Assembly (NCBI GenBank): GCA_035578175.1 | Contig: JAQMRL010000003.1 | Location: 23,088,419 to 23,152,418 of the forward strand | Reading direction: 5' to 3' | DNA: 64,000 nt | Origin: Catonia carolina | Taxonomy: Eukaryota > Arthropoda > Insecta > Hemiptera > Achilidae | Shown: one piece after another, positions 32,427 to 45,136 of the stretch | Numbering within the stretch: position 1 is the stretch's first letter | Layout of the letters: every line of letters starts with the position of its first letter | The notes under the pieces: model-generated | Seen by the model: the letters and a program-made list of their open reading frames with translations, nothing else | Told to the model about the DNA's origin: nothing | Database searches by the model: none | Translations under genes and position numbers: made by a program

Positions 32427-34120
32427 ATTAACTTTAATGAAAAGAACTCATGTTCATATAGGGATGAAACTTTTTCTTTTTATTTATTGCTCTTTTTAAC
32501 TTCTGTTAAGTATAATGAACTTCTTTTTTAATTACGAAGAATGATCAACAACAGTTGGCCTATGCTCCCCAATCACATCAACTTCAGTACCTATTTTGTT
32601 CTATTATTCAGTTAAATTAGACAATTGCATTATTTAGGAGAATCTGTAGAGAGTTTTAAGGTTAAACTCGGTGCTCAGGGACTTAAAGCTGGTAGGCAGG
32701 TACTATAGTTTGCGAACCACTAATGCTTTACTATTAAATTATTGTATGCATAAAGGAATCGTATTCCCGACCGTTCCAATTTAACAAAACATAGTGCTTG
32801 GTACAGCCGATTAAATATTTCATCTGTCACAAAACCGAGTTTTGTCTTAACTCTGTGAACCTCTTAACGACACCTTTGTTCCTTTATACCTTGTGCCTCT
32901 AGAACATAAGCGCAACTGAAGGGTTTGAATGTTGTAGAACCTAGTAGACTGCATTTACAAAGGGATGTACTATTGACGGTAGAGATGTACCGCAAACTTT
33001 CGTTAAGTACATTCCCTAAACAATTTAAATATTTAACGCTTATTTAAATTTTTAACGTCAATAGTGTAACATTGATTTTAATTTTAAATGTTTGTATACA
33101 TTGACATTATTTTGAAACACCCTTAAGTGTCTTAGAAATTATTGTAAATATGATTTTAGTAAAATATGATGCTACGTTTATAGATTTTTAATAATGTAGA
33201 TCAAATGCATAAGATCAACAAACCAACAATACCTATTAATATTCGGCCTACTATGTTTACCACATTCTAACGTGGAACGTTTTGGGTTTGTTCCCCGAAA
33301 CTTTTTACCGATTAAATCCCAGCATTCCATAACCCACAGTAATACTAACTAATATATAAATAAGTAACGTTTTTTTGTTTGTTTGTATGAGGTAATCTCA
33401 GAAACTACCTAACCGATTTTAGAAATTATTTTACTGTTGGAAACCTTAAAATTTTCTGAGTAACGTAAGCTATTTGGTATAACGTATTTTTTTGAAATTT
33501 TGGGAAAAATATTGTGATTGTTAAAATGAAGCCATAGTTTATTTTATTTGCTTCGGTTAAAATTACTTCTTTTATCTATCTATTCTGTTGAATACTATGT
33601 ATTTTATTGAATACAATATAATATGCAGATGTCAGGTACGGTACAGTACCACTATATAATACAGCATCCTGTACGCTTTGCTATTCTTGAAAGTTTTTAA
33701 AATTATTAACGGAACAGTTATCCAAAAAAACACGTCTTATCATATTTTTGCATGGAATTTTTGTAAACTTTCCAAAAATCAAAGAGATCGTATCTGTTGT
33801 TTACGAAATACATTTTAACCTATTTTTATATAACACGTAGGTATTAATTTTATTTTCAGAACGTATTTTTACAATTCCACTGGTGACTCATGTTGATGTC
33901 AACGAAATTATTTTTTCCAGTAGGACTACTTATTAGTTCTATTGGTTTAGTCTTACTTTTTTCTTACAAAGTGTAAGGCTATCGGAGAAGTTAAACGCAT
34001 TAAGTTTTGTTCGCATTGAAGCACAATTAGTTCAGAGAGGCGTTGCTAGTTGTTAATAATCAGGTTTTTGGACCGACGCGTTTTTGCTTTAATCGATGAA
34101 GAATAGTACAATGTGATTAT
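32427..34120. other. A/T-rich stretch with short dispersed repeats
   Basis: Positions 32929-32993 (TGTTGTAGAACCTAGTAGAC, CTGCATTTACAAAGGGATGT) recur at 34301-34365. A block at 33352-33500 (GGTAATCTCAGAAACTACCT, CCGATTTTA, GAGTAACGTAAGCTAT) has the look of a repeat common in arthropod genomes, but only one copy is in this window. No gene seen. Confidence 0.4.
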
Positions 34121-34320
34121 TAAATATTGTAGAAGTGGACTGCATTATTTGATGAATAAAGCTACATTTTAATATTCAATTTTGTAGAACATTAGTAGAC
34201 TGCATTATTTGATGAATAAAGTTAAAATGTAGTGTCGAATGTTGTAAAACATAGTTTACTACATTATTTGATGAATAATAACTTTACAACTTAATATTGA
34301 ATTTTATTGAACCTAGCAAA
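34121..34320. repeat. Tandem repeat, about 60-bp period, three to four units
   Basis: TGCATTATTTGATGAATAA begins at 34141 and 34201, with a diverged copy (ACATTATTTGATGAATAA) at 34261. Each unit also has TTGTAGAAC- or TTGTAAAAC-like spacers. The array runs into the 65-bp block that is repeated at 32929-32993. Confidence 0.8.
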
Positions 34321-34365
34321 CTGCATTTACAAAGGGATGTGGCATTGACGGTACAGATGTATTTA

Positions 34366-37300
34366 TATAAGTTTTATCAATTATAAAAAAGTGTACAGTA
34401 TTTTGTTGACTACATTTGTTGTACAGCTGGGCAATGTTGTTATTTTCTAATTTGTTACATAAATTTACCCTACATCATCACAAATGCAGCAGTTGTTATA
34501 CCCTTAGTATTAGTTTATAGTGTCGTAATTAGCACTTGCGTAAAGGGGTTGCCCAGTCGCAGCTCCAAAAGTCAGCTCAGAAAAGATATCCCTATTACAC
34601 TGTTTTTCAATCTACTGAATGGGTTGTGTGTTAAGTAAGGTAGGAATAGTCATTCCTACCTTATTCCTACCATTCCTATCATGGCATTTTATGGATTTGA
34701 TACATTTTTCCGCTTCCCTTGAACCAGCCTTCGAAGTCATTTCGTGGTATTCACTTGCATACCGATATGTACGTAGGTTTTACCACTATTATAAGCCTAT
34801 AATATATCAGCTTGTCTTAACAGTCCTCCTTCCTTGTACAGGTCATGAATTCTCTCGTGAAAATTAGTTATCTCACCTTGCCTACTTTTCTTTGTTTCCT
34901 TTTCGCTCTTTCGTTGTCCTACTTTTTATCTTCAAGTGTTTTATTTTCAAGTAGCGGTCTTTTTATGTTCATTGTTTATTTAGTTTTATCGAATGAAATC
35001 TGTAGTTTCGCATTTTCTGCGTGTTCCTTTAACAAATTAATTGTTTTATTTCTGTTTCCGTGTTTCTAGAAATGATTACCAAGTCATCTGCAAAAATAAA
35101 TTTATCTTGCACTGTCCTTTGATCCGTCAATGTGTACTTGATTTTAAATCTTGTCTTCGTAAGTTCCATGTAAAAATTCCCGGATACCTTTCTTTGCCAC
35201 ACAGTTAAGTCCTAAAAGTGTCTTTTTCCAGCTGGCCTGAGTTAATTTTTGATTATATATGTATTAAAAAAAATATTTTTTTATCCTGAATTAGCAATAG
35301 TAATTTTGAATTGGCTTACGGGGCGGCCGGAAGGAGGTGTATGTACATGTACCAGAACATTTGAGTAGGCTTAGCTATGATTTAATATTACAACTATGAG
35401 CCTATATAATTATTGGTTGATTTCAGTAACTGTCAATAACAGGTGTCCTGCGGAAATTCTACTGTATTCGATAATAATTAAGCTTGAGGCTGTTTGTGTA
35501 AGACAGCTTTTCAATTGCAAGCTTAATCATGTGTATCTTCTGTAGAAAATTAGGGATATTTAAACTTCATCAGATATAAAAATAAAGTTTTTAGAGTTTT
35601 GTTTACTACATTTATTGTTTAATGTAATTATGCTGTATTATAATTTAATGCAATATTGTTTTTTACTATTTTGTCACATGAATTTATCCAACAGCATTTT
35701 TGTTACACTTGGATTACAAATTATCAAGCTTTAGTGTTTCTTCAAGTAGGAATGTAGAAATCATCCAAACATTCCAACTCAAACATTTACCAGAGATAGT
35801 AAGTTATAATAGATTTTCCAGGTTCTCAAATCGATTTTAATTTAATAGATTAATTACTAACATCCTGTAGAATTTTTGATTGTTTGTGCATTGGATGCTT
35901 ATAAACGCAGGATACCTCCAAACTATTTAACGTGTTTAAACGTTCAATAAAACTATTACATGATTTTCAGTTGTCAAAGTATTAAGCTTTAGTTCATTTA
36001 AATAAAGTGAAAATAAAATCTAATAATAAAACCTTAGTTACAAACAAAAAACCATTAAGTTCATTTTTCTTAGATCTTTGTAATATACGGGTGTATATTT
36101 AAAGGCAATGCCAAACTCTAGGAAGTGATTTTTTAGCTAAATAGAAAAAAATTCATAAAAATCATAGGACCAGAAACGCTTGGATAGCGAGATACGGCTG
36201 GAGATGAATTTCGCCTGAAATTCAGTTACCCTAATGAAATGAAGTCATACTAAAAATTTTAGAGATTTAACCAAGAGACAAAATTTATGGCACCTATTGT
36301 TCATAACCTGAAATATTGACTTATTTCCCAAAACAGTATAGTCTGCGATTTTAAAGGTAGTACATCACTTTTTCTTAACTCCTAATATTTACATATTACA
36401 ATCTGTTCAATTTAACAACGAAAAGCAACCCAATGGACCAATGATATGAGAATGATATGTATGATGTACAGATTTAGGCTGACCATTCCTTCGAGAGTAT
36501 AAAATACTATATTTCATGAAGATATCTGAAGTAAAACATAAAACTTTGTGTTAAAAATAGTATGTCTTTAGTTTTAACTTGAATTAACATTGTTAAATTC
36601 TTAATCAAGTCATTATTTATTAATTCAACAAAAGTAGAAATTATTTTCAGAGAATTTAAGTAATGTAAGTAAAAAACATTACAAAAAAAAATATTTTTTT
36701 CTTTCTACTGAGATCTTTATTCAATTTTACTGAAAACTTATAAAAAAATATTTTGAGAAGTTGTAAAACAGTATTTTTTGTAAAAAATTTAGCTTAGTTT
36801 TTTTTTTAATGAAAACAAAATTCCAATATCTTATTGGACGTCTAAGAGATTGCCCACGCTACTTTTAATCACCCGTTCGTAAGGTACTACGAACAGGATA
36901 GGTGTAAAAATATGGCGCAATAACCCAAATTAAAATTATTCAAAACTTTTAAATGAACAAGCTGAAATTATTTGCAACATAAATATCACTTGTAAGTTAT
37001 CTGTCCATAGCTCTTCTTAAGATACATTTATATATTAACAAAAACTTTTTCCTTTTAGATATTACTTAAGAAAAACTATTGAATAATATAAGAAAATGGA
37101 TTTTTGTTCCAATAGTATTTTCTTATAAGATTCAATTTCCATTAATGTTTCTCAGAAGACTTTTTCTCGTGTTAAGAGATTTTATTGTCTCAAATCATTA
37201 CTGCAAATATCATCATACTTTTATTCGTATCTTTAAGGTTTTATCTTAAATTTTATATATCACTTTTACAAATACTTTGCAATACAATTTATTTAAAAGT

Positions 37301-39614
37301 TCAATTTTTATTACCGTCATAAAATAAAATGTAAATTTTATAGGGAACATTTAAACTTTCTGAGCTATATGGTTATTGTGTGCTATTATAAGTAATATAT
37401 CTTTCAACCTTCATAAATACAAAATAAATTTATAATTTAATTCTATCTTAGAAGTATTTAATCCAAAAGATTTTGAAACAAAAATATTCGAATGTTAAAA
37501 CGTTTTTTAAGGAGTGCCCTCTTTTTTTAAGGAGGGTTTTAGGAAATGTTAACAAAAAAGCTATAAAGATTTCCACGAGGTATATTATTGAAACAATTTA
37601 GTGGTATTTCAGAAGTGGCTAAGGGAATACATTGTTCATTCTAAGAATTTTTGTATTGGGTTGAAGGATAATGGATTGCAATGAATGAAATGTTTTGAAT
37701 AGTAATTCTTTGAAATCGATACTGTTGGAAATGTTTGTTCTTATTTTGATTCCTTCTACATATTCTCGATTGTTTTGAGTAACTATCAGACTGCAGGTAT
37801 AAAAACAGTTAGCGGATTTGTAGCGAGTCAATTTTTACTTAAATTGTAAATGGAAAGTGTTGTTGACAGTTTGATAAAGTGTCGTTACGGAATCGTTACT
37901 GGTTAATAGTGCGTATGCATAAATGTAATTAGTTTAGTGGTTGTAAACAGGCAAATCAATTGTTTTGTTTGTTGTTGCCGTATTTTAATTGCAGTGAAGT
38001 TTAGTTTAAGCTTAAGTTTTGTTATTAATTTTATTTATGTAATCTAATTTCATTTGTTAGCAGTCCAAGTTTAATAATTTCTTTGCTACATTATTAATGT
38101 GCCAATAAATAATTGTTAAATTTTAAGGTTAGGTTAGGTTATTTTAGGTTGGAATGTGTTTTTGTGTAAATCCGTTTCGACTCGAGCCACCGAAATCTCA
38201 TCAGTCGGGTTTGCTCCGCGTTTGCAGAACTGGCATCCCGATACGGACCAATTATATCCTTTATTTAAAAACAAAATTATTACATAGTTACGTTTAAATA
38301 AAGATTACTACAATAAAATTAAATACTATGCTAATTTAACAACTAACTATATTGAATATAAAAAATTAAACTAAACAATTCACATTTTTTAACTTTTCGT
38401 TAAACTTAACTATTAAATTCATGTTCTCATGCTAAAGGAAACTGCTTTCTCCTTCTTCAATTGCATTCCAATAACACATCATTCGGAGGTGTTAGATACT
38501 TGGATGGTAGATTAATTTTTCAGTATAACTTAAAGTTTTTTTCTTTCTTTTGTTACCGTTTCTCGTCATCTAGTTCCCGCTTAACCAGGTAGTTGAGTTT
38601 GCTTCTTTTTTAACACTTTTAGTTGACTTTGGATCTGAAGATGATTTCACCTAGTTTTTATTGTTTTCGATAATTTTTGTTTTGTTGTGCTTAAGATGAG
38701 CTTTTTACAAAATATGAAATCGTTTTTGATCTAAAATCTTGGAAATTATACCCTTCACGTTTCCAATGCTCTGATGAATCGCATTTTCGTTAGATATACA
38801 AGATTTTAGGTTTTCAGCGTCTACCAAAATCATTCTTAAACGCTTTCGGTCTTTGATCCAGTTTTAAAGTATCATTTCTCTTGATTGAGATGAATCCATT
38901 TGGGTTTTATCACATGTACTAAATATGTTCGCTGCGTAGTTAAACGATGTCGAGCTCTTGAATATTAACATTAAAGATTTTAACTTTCGCGTTCCAACCT
39001 CCAAAACGAAATCATAAACATCCCTTCCAACAAATTATTCTGTCCAGTAACAGAATTACTGATTAATTACATAAAATCGCTTTCTGATTGGTTGGTGTTG
39101 ATTTCATTAATGTATAACAATTTTTGGCAATACTTGAAGTAGATGAAAGTTTTTGCAACGATCAAAGTAAACACGGAGTTAAAGATGTTATGCCAAATCA
39201 GTTGTCGGTTGTAGATTACTATAGAATATCCATTTAGGCGTGGATCAAGTATTAAATTATTCCTTGTTCAGGTAGTCCTTTTCTATGTTCATGTCAAAGG
39301 AATTACAAATTATCAGAATACTGTTATAAAATGTAACTATAGTTTTATATTTTTATTCTATTGATTTCTGACAATAAAACCATGGCAACGAACTTTTTGG
39401 ATATCGACTACCGGTTTTTATTTGAAGATATGCAAACATGTTCTCGCCACTGTGACAAATTGGCAATCTTTTCCGCTGAAGAATAGAAATCCCATTTACA
39501 AATAGCTGTTTGAACCTTTAAATCATGTTACAGTTCCAAAATCTGAGTAGGGCCAACTTACTGACGATAATATTACCGATGTACTTAAATGTAACTTAAA
39601 TTATAAGAAATAAT
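34366..39614. other. Long A/T-rich stretch without genes
   Basis: A 12-bp-arm hairpin lies at 34636-34663 (TAAGGTAGGAAT inverted). Three GGTTA units near 38127-38143 are TTAGG telomere-type sequence, too short to be a telomere. ATCCCGATACGGACC at about 38232-38246 matches 15 bases near the end of the solo LTR family (3420-3434, inverted), which may be a scrap of a related LTR. Other short frames, including those near 34619-35069, have no motif. Confidence 0.4.
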
Positions 39615-39725
39615 ATTCTGGTGTGAAACTTAATAATATACCAATGTAAATAATTAAAAATATAACCTATTTTTAATCATGAGTAAATAATGTAAAATGA
39701 AAATCATGACCTGATTTTTGTATTT
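39615..39725 (-). mobile_element. HINE/DINE-like element, 3'-end fragment (copy F)
   Basis: CTGGTGTGAAAC at 39619 followed by CCAATGTAAATAATTA, AATCATGAGTAAATAATGTA and AAATGAAAATCATGA matches the minus-strand 3' end of copies D and E. Only the last ~100 bp remain. Confidence 0.5.
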
Positions 39726-40498
39726 AAATTTTTAATGAAATTTTGTAATTAATCTCGTTAAGTAATTTAATTGAAACTTGTTATTAGTTATAAGCGTAAT
39801 AATTTATTTTTTTAATAAAATTTCATCTATCATAGTTTATTAAAACAAGATCCCGAAAGAACTCGGATTAAATGTTACAAAACTTTCCCTCCATACATTT
39901 AATAAAAGGCAAGAAAAAGTAAAAATTAAAAAATTTCTTTAATAATCGGTTTTTATTCATTCCGTAGATATTTATTTTGTTAGTAGTCTACATTACATAA
40001 ATTTGAAAATTCTGTCAGTAGTATGTTACTTAAAAAGTTTTCTAAATTATGCCTGGAGAAATATGATAGTTTATAGTGTCGTATTTTTCTTTCTTAAAAC
40101 TTACTGAACTTGTTAAAAAGTTGTGGAAAACTTTAAATAATAAAATATAAAAGAATTACAACTTCTAACTCGTGTTAGACTATTCTTAAAAGGGTAGCAT
40201 GATCGTATAAGATTTCTTGTAGTTACCTCAGTTCTGCATAAAAAGGTAGATATTATTGCAGTTATAAAATTTTGAAACAGAATAATCAACTACAGGAAAA
40301 AAATTGGGTTATTTAAATAAACCAAAAATTGTAATAGTAGGCCTATAATTTATTTTTCTTATAATATGTGGAGTTCGTTTAACTTTTTAGTAATTATCAA
40401 AAACCCATTGATTTTGAATATGGTAGTATTTTTTTTATCCTATAGCCTATATATTAAAACTTGCTACAGAAAATTAAATTTGGATACCTACTTAAAAA
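39726..40498. other. A/T-rich stretch without recognised features
   Basis: Nothing recognised. Confidence 0.4.
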
Positions 40499-40735
40499 TT
40501 ATATGAAGAACTTTATCTTGTCGCCGATCGGGGCCGACGATACGTGGTGAAACCTTGCTTTGTTTGGTGGCTCTGAAAAGGGCCGTTTAATTGTGTTGGT
40601 GGTCTGAAACGGCGAGCCAGTGTGTTGGAAGCGGAGCCCGAAGAGTGACGGCTCGACTACCGGGTTCAGGCCTAGCCTTCCCTCAGCGGCAATTGGGTCC
40701 AAACTGCCGCTACCCAACTTTCGCTAAACAAAATT
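40499..40735 (-). other. GC-rich patch with an orphan histone mRNA 3' region
   Basis: This 240-bp patch is strikingly richer in G+C than anything around it. The minus strand carries an exact histone-type 3' stem-loop (listed separately). A 72-codon minus frame crosses the whole patch, including the stem-loop, and ends just past it; its translation (LGLNPVVEPSLFGLRFQHTG) resembles no histone. In the three minus frames upstream of the loop I could not find H1, H2A, H2B, H3 or H4 C-termini. It may be a displaced fragment of a histone gene spacer or 3' UTR. Confidence 0.4.
40569..40584 (-). terminator. Histone-type mRNA 3'-end stem-loop
   Basis: The minus strand reads AAAC-GGCCCTTTTCAGAGCC-ACCA. 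The 16-base core fits the conserved histone pre-mRNA stem-loop (6-bp stem, 4-base loop, SLBP-binding), with the usual A/C-rich flanks. A purine-rich CAAAGCAAGG lies 5-15 bases downstream where the U7-binding downstream element is expected. Function here is unproven without an attached histone frame. Confidence 0.6.
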
Positions 40736-40874
40736 TAAAAAAAATTATCCAAAAATGAACTTGTCATAAATTTTTATGTATAACCATATTCACAAACGTT
40801 GTTTATGTTGTTGTTTATTTTGTATTAAAAATATTCGGAACATTCTCTTAAAACATTCTACAAGGTTATCTTTT

Positions 40875-41270
40875 GTTGTTGTTTAGGTCATCAGCCAAAA
40901 GGATGGTTAAAACCTCTAGAGAGGTTTTATTTAGTAGAGTTATGCGGTTTACCAGCCTTCCTCACTGAGTGGAAAAGTAGGCTATGGTTATCTGCATGCC
41001 AGGCTATCCGAAAAGTATCTACTTTCCACCCTGCAAATGATAACTTCACTTTATTCACCACAGGGCCTGGCTGTATGATGAAATTCATTAATCTCAAAGG
41101 AGATAACTTTGACTAGTGTATTTTACACCTGTACCTCTTCTGTTCTTAAATGCTTCCGTCGTATAATTGGCTGATCTTGTGATCAGAAACAGATTTATTT
41201 TTTGTAGCCTATTTCAAACTATCAGATCGAGTCCAAATAATTTAACACTCCACCTGCTGTTATGGGCAAA
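40875..41270 (-). mobile_element. AAC-tailed non-autonomous retroposon, copy 2
   Basis: The sense strand (minus) begins TTTGCCCATAACAGCAGGTG at 41270 and ends AGCCTTTTGGCTGATGACC, TAAACAACAAC near 40875. It is collinear with 55589-55986. Flanks AAGGTTATCTT (40862-40872) and AAGGCTAACTT (41270-41280) agree at 9 of 11 positions, a worn target duplication. No shared open frame. Confidence 0.75.
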
Positions 41271-41280
41271 AGGCTAACTT

Positions 41281-42376
41281 ACCAACATGTAAATAGGAGT
41301 GAATTTGTCAATCCATGATAAATCTTGTTCGAGAACTTTTACTTTAAAATTGTATAAATTATTTTGTAGTTAAAAGTTGCGATATCTTATTATTTTTTAA
41401 CTAATCGTTCCGCAGTGACGTTAAAATTTATACTGATATATTCTGCACATGAATTTGCAGTGACAAAATTTATACCTTTTTAATATCAGAACGAATAGAT
41501 GCAGAACTGAACAGATGTCTTGATTTGGAATTAGCGTATTCAGTATTTACATAGTGTAATAGCCGAAACAAAAACCATTTGGGAAATAACAAAACATCCC
41601 AAAATGCAATAGTAATAATACGTACTTGGAATATGAGAGATTTGTTTCGTAACAGTGAGATAGATATATAATGATAAAACCAAACCGAAATATAACAACG
41701 AAAACGAATGTGATTTCGTCGAATTTTGGTCATGATGATGATCATGGTCATGTTGGTGGAAAAGGGGTAGATTCCCCTTTTCCATTTGGAAAAAGCGACG
41801 GAGGGGGAACAGTGAAAAGCAAACTGATTAATAGGTTGAGAGGTACGGTACAGATACACTACGTAGATGATAGTGGGAGGTACAACATCAGCATCAACTG
41901 ATTAATAGCATCTGCTTTTGACAACATTGTTTCGTTACGCCCCATAATTTAACACATACCGAATTACATATCTCTTCGACTCATCCCCCCACCCTTATTT
42001 AAATGGTATCCATTTATTCCCAACCGCCCCTCAACATCCCACCCACAAAATGAGTTTTAAAACCTGTCATCGACTCATTTTAAATAACCTGTATCAATAA
42101 ATGACAAATACAAACTCGATCTCGTATATTTATTAAATGTTAAAACTGTTTATCATTAATTAAAGTATTGTTTAAATTTATTAAACCAACCTAATGTTAA
42201 TTAATTCTCTCTTCTTTTTCCCATGTTGTAAAACAGTCCATCATTAAAATTTTATTTACCGTATAATTTATTGTTTTTAAATCTTCCATTATTGCATGTA
42301 AATGTACACATTTCATTGTTATAAACATTCGAATGTTTACATTAGTTAATAAATCTTTCTATTTTATACAAACAAT
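41281..42376. other. A/T-rich stretch without recognised features
   Basis: Overlapping frames on both strands at 41470-41901 (up to 129 aa) have no recognised motif and mirror each other, as expected for chance. Confidence 0.35.
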
Positions 42377-43125
42377 CTGGTGTAATATTACACGACTTTC
42401 TCTTTCCAGTATAAATAATTAAATATAGTATGACCTACGTTTAATCGTGAGTAAACAATTTGAAATGAAAATCATAATCTAATTTAATCATGTTGTAATG
42501 GTTATGATGGTAGTGATTTTCATATGTTGCTGTTAACTTGAAAATGTATTTTATTGTTTTTATTATGTAATTATTTTGTTACTAATTTATTTTGTATTCA
42601 GGGTTAAGTTTAAGAATTAATTTATATCTTGTTGAATATGTATAACAATAGTTTTGTATTCTAAAAATATATAATTAATGCCTAAATATTTTTGATCGTT
42701 TAAAATTGTTAAATTTTATAGAAAAAGAAGTTAGAACTCACCGTTTGCTGGGAACTGTAACAGTTAATTATGATTTATTAACATTTTATTAAATTAGACC
42801 TATTTGATTTCATATTTTTAATAGGCTATTTACACATATTTTCACAATATTAGGTGTAGATTACAATGTGAATGACGCAAAATGAATATCGACTTCTGTA
42901 GAAATTAAAAATACGGGAAATCACTAATTGAAGGTAAATTAGGCCTAAAAGAATAACTAACTATTTTATAATTTTATATATTTTAGTTACATGTACTTTT
43001 GCCCTAAAAATGCATAAAAAGGCCTCTTAAACAAACCACAAGAGTACAGAACCCCTCAGCTGTTTCAGCAGATATACCGCTTACCCCATCTTATAGGGTA
43101 AAAAAGTTACCTAAGTTGTCTTACA
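42377..43125 (-). mobile_element. HINE/DINE-like element, copy E, interrupted and truncated
   Basis: The minus-strand 3' end (AATCTGGTGTAATATTACAC then ACTTTCTCTTTCC) starts at about 42378. Blocks TAATCGTGAGTAAACAA, then after roughly 370 bp of unrelated DNA (42490-42860), GAATGACGCAAAATGA, ACGGGAAATCACTA and GCAGATATACCGCTTACCCC line up with copy D. The 5' half with the microsatellite is missing. Confidence 0.55.
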
Positions 43126-45136
43126 CTCAAATGAGTATCAAACGGTAACTAGTATTACGCCATAAATATGACTTTCATACCTTCTCGAAGAGCTACAGTT
43201 CTTAAATTCAGTACATTTTTTTAAATACAAATGTTAGAGCGAATCGCAGAAGACGATTTTGTTATAACTTCTATACTTAGTACAAGCTGCATATAAGGAG
43301 CAGGTAAGTTACTAAGTACGTAACAAAACTATCCGGTACATTCTGTTCCAGGTGCAAGTTGTACAGATTATTCGTTTGTTACTTACTAACTGAATTTATT
43401 CATTACGAGAATGAGATATAAGGTGGGAAATGTTTGTACATTATTTAATATTTATTGCAGTATAGTAGAAATTATTTCCATAAATCAATTTTGAAGCTTT
43501 TTTGGTAGTAAAGATAGACAAAAGATAATTAAGAATCTCGGAATGTAAACAGTGTTTTTGCAGTAATATTAATATTGTAGTACAGGTCATTTGTTCTAGC
43601 TAGAAGCTTTCCCTCCAACGCTGTGTGCCGCTGAGCTGTTCTGTTTAGTGGTGGGGGAAGCACCTCGTAGTTGTAACATAGTATACGGTCAGAAAGAGAG
43701 GAAATGATGATTAAGTGAGAAGGAGACAACACTTGCCCCTTTGAAACTATCCCTACTCTACCTACTCGTCCTCCCCTTACAAGCTTCTTTCTAAAACAAA
43801 CGTACTATACGTGCTTAATGCACGTCGAACGTTCAAGATAAGTGGAGTTAAGTGGAGATAAGTGGAGATAAGTTGAGTTAAGGACAAACACCGCAGTAGG
43901 AACTGGGGTTCCAGATATACGATATATATATTGAGTTTAAACTCTAATGTTATAGTTTTATATGATGTTCGATAACAATACAACGCTGTGTGTGGGTGAC
44001 AATGACGGATATTGTTCTAGAGTGAAAGAGATTTTAAGAGAGTCTGAATACACTTTTGACTTTCTATTCCCAGCTTCCTCCAGATCAATAACACTAATGA
44101 TACGTTTAGTAATTTTACCTCTGTAAGGAATGCGTATGCAGGTGCACAGGGGGGGGTTTGAAGGTTATTCTTACCACAGTACTACAACTAAAAACATCGT
44201 TTATCACTTGGTCAAAACGATCACGTTAATATACTAGTTTGGCAGAGTGGAACACTAAACAGGTTTTCCAAATTAATTGACATTTTTAAAATAAACTTTC
44301 AAATATTACAAAACTGTTTTACTTTTAAGCTCAGCAGGAAATTGTTTGGTTTAGTTTTGTCTTTTTTATATATTATTGATTTTAAGAAATAAACAAAATC
44401 AGAAACTTATCAATATTGGTAAGCATCACCTTGACTCCGGTAATAAATGTGTTTCAATACATTAAGAAGATACTTTGTAAAATAATATTACCCAGATACA
44501 CGATAATTTTCGTCTCTTAACTCTGTTAAACGCCCCACACTCTATGAGCGCGCCTACAAAACCTGTAAATGCAACATGCAATACATTACACCATTGCGGG
44601 TTGCAGTGTGTACAGGGGGTATTTTTATATTTCACGTACATTGATAATACTAATAATACTTAACCTTTTTTGTAACTGATGAAGTTGCACTTAAAAATAT
44701 TAACACTTAATTATTTTAACACTTAACACTTAAGAACAGCTGAATCATCTTAATTAGTATTCTGAATCATCAGAATGAGAGTAAACAAGGTATCGGACGT
44801 GATCGCTAGAAATAACCTAAGATATCATTAGCATAATAACAAGATATCCATTAGCCATGTAGACATAAATCTGTTATTTATTAAATCTGGAGCCAATAAT
44901 CCCGATGTATAATGTAGTTTTATTGTATAATTTTCTGACAGGATATGTGATATCTATTTTGTTTATCTGAAGTGGAACTCATTGCCTATGCATGTGTTAC
45001 CAACCAACTCTTCTCAACCGATTCCTTTACCTGATAATTTTTCAAACATGTTGCATTATTTGCAGCTTTTGGAAGCACGGTAACAGAGTGTGGGGCGTCG
45101 AACGGATAAGACCTGATAATTTTTAAGGTTTTTTTT
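43126..45136. repeat. A/T-rich stretch with a short GATAAGTGGA array and a distant inverted repeat
   Basis: Near-tandem AAGTGGAGWTAAG units occupy 43838-43886. A G9 run sits near 44149. CGCCCCACACTCT (44531-44543) is exactly inverted at 45085-45097 with some homology outside the core, so a roughly 570-bp TIR element ending next to copy B is possible but unproven. Confidence 0.4.

Noticed and set aside
33352..33500. Arthropod-type dispersed repeat
   Set aside because: The wording of the sequence looks familiar, but a single copy in the window with no visible ends is not enough to call an element.
38127..38150. Telomeric repeat array
   Set aside because: Only about three GGTTA units. Short interstitial runs like this are common and do not indicate a telomere.
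40499..40717. Histone gene
   Set aside because: The stem-loop is exact, but no histone C-terminus could be read in any minus frame upstream, and the frame present crosses the stem-loop itself.
41470..41901. Overlapping frames on both strands, up to 129 aa
   Set aside because: His/Asp-rich only because of ATGATG-like simple sequence. No domain recognised on either strand.
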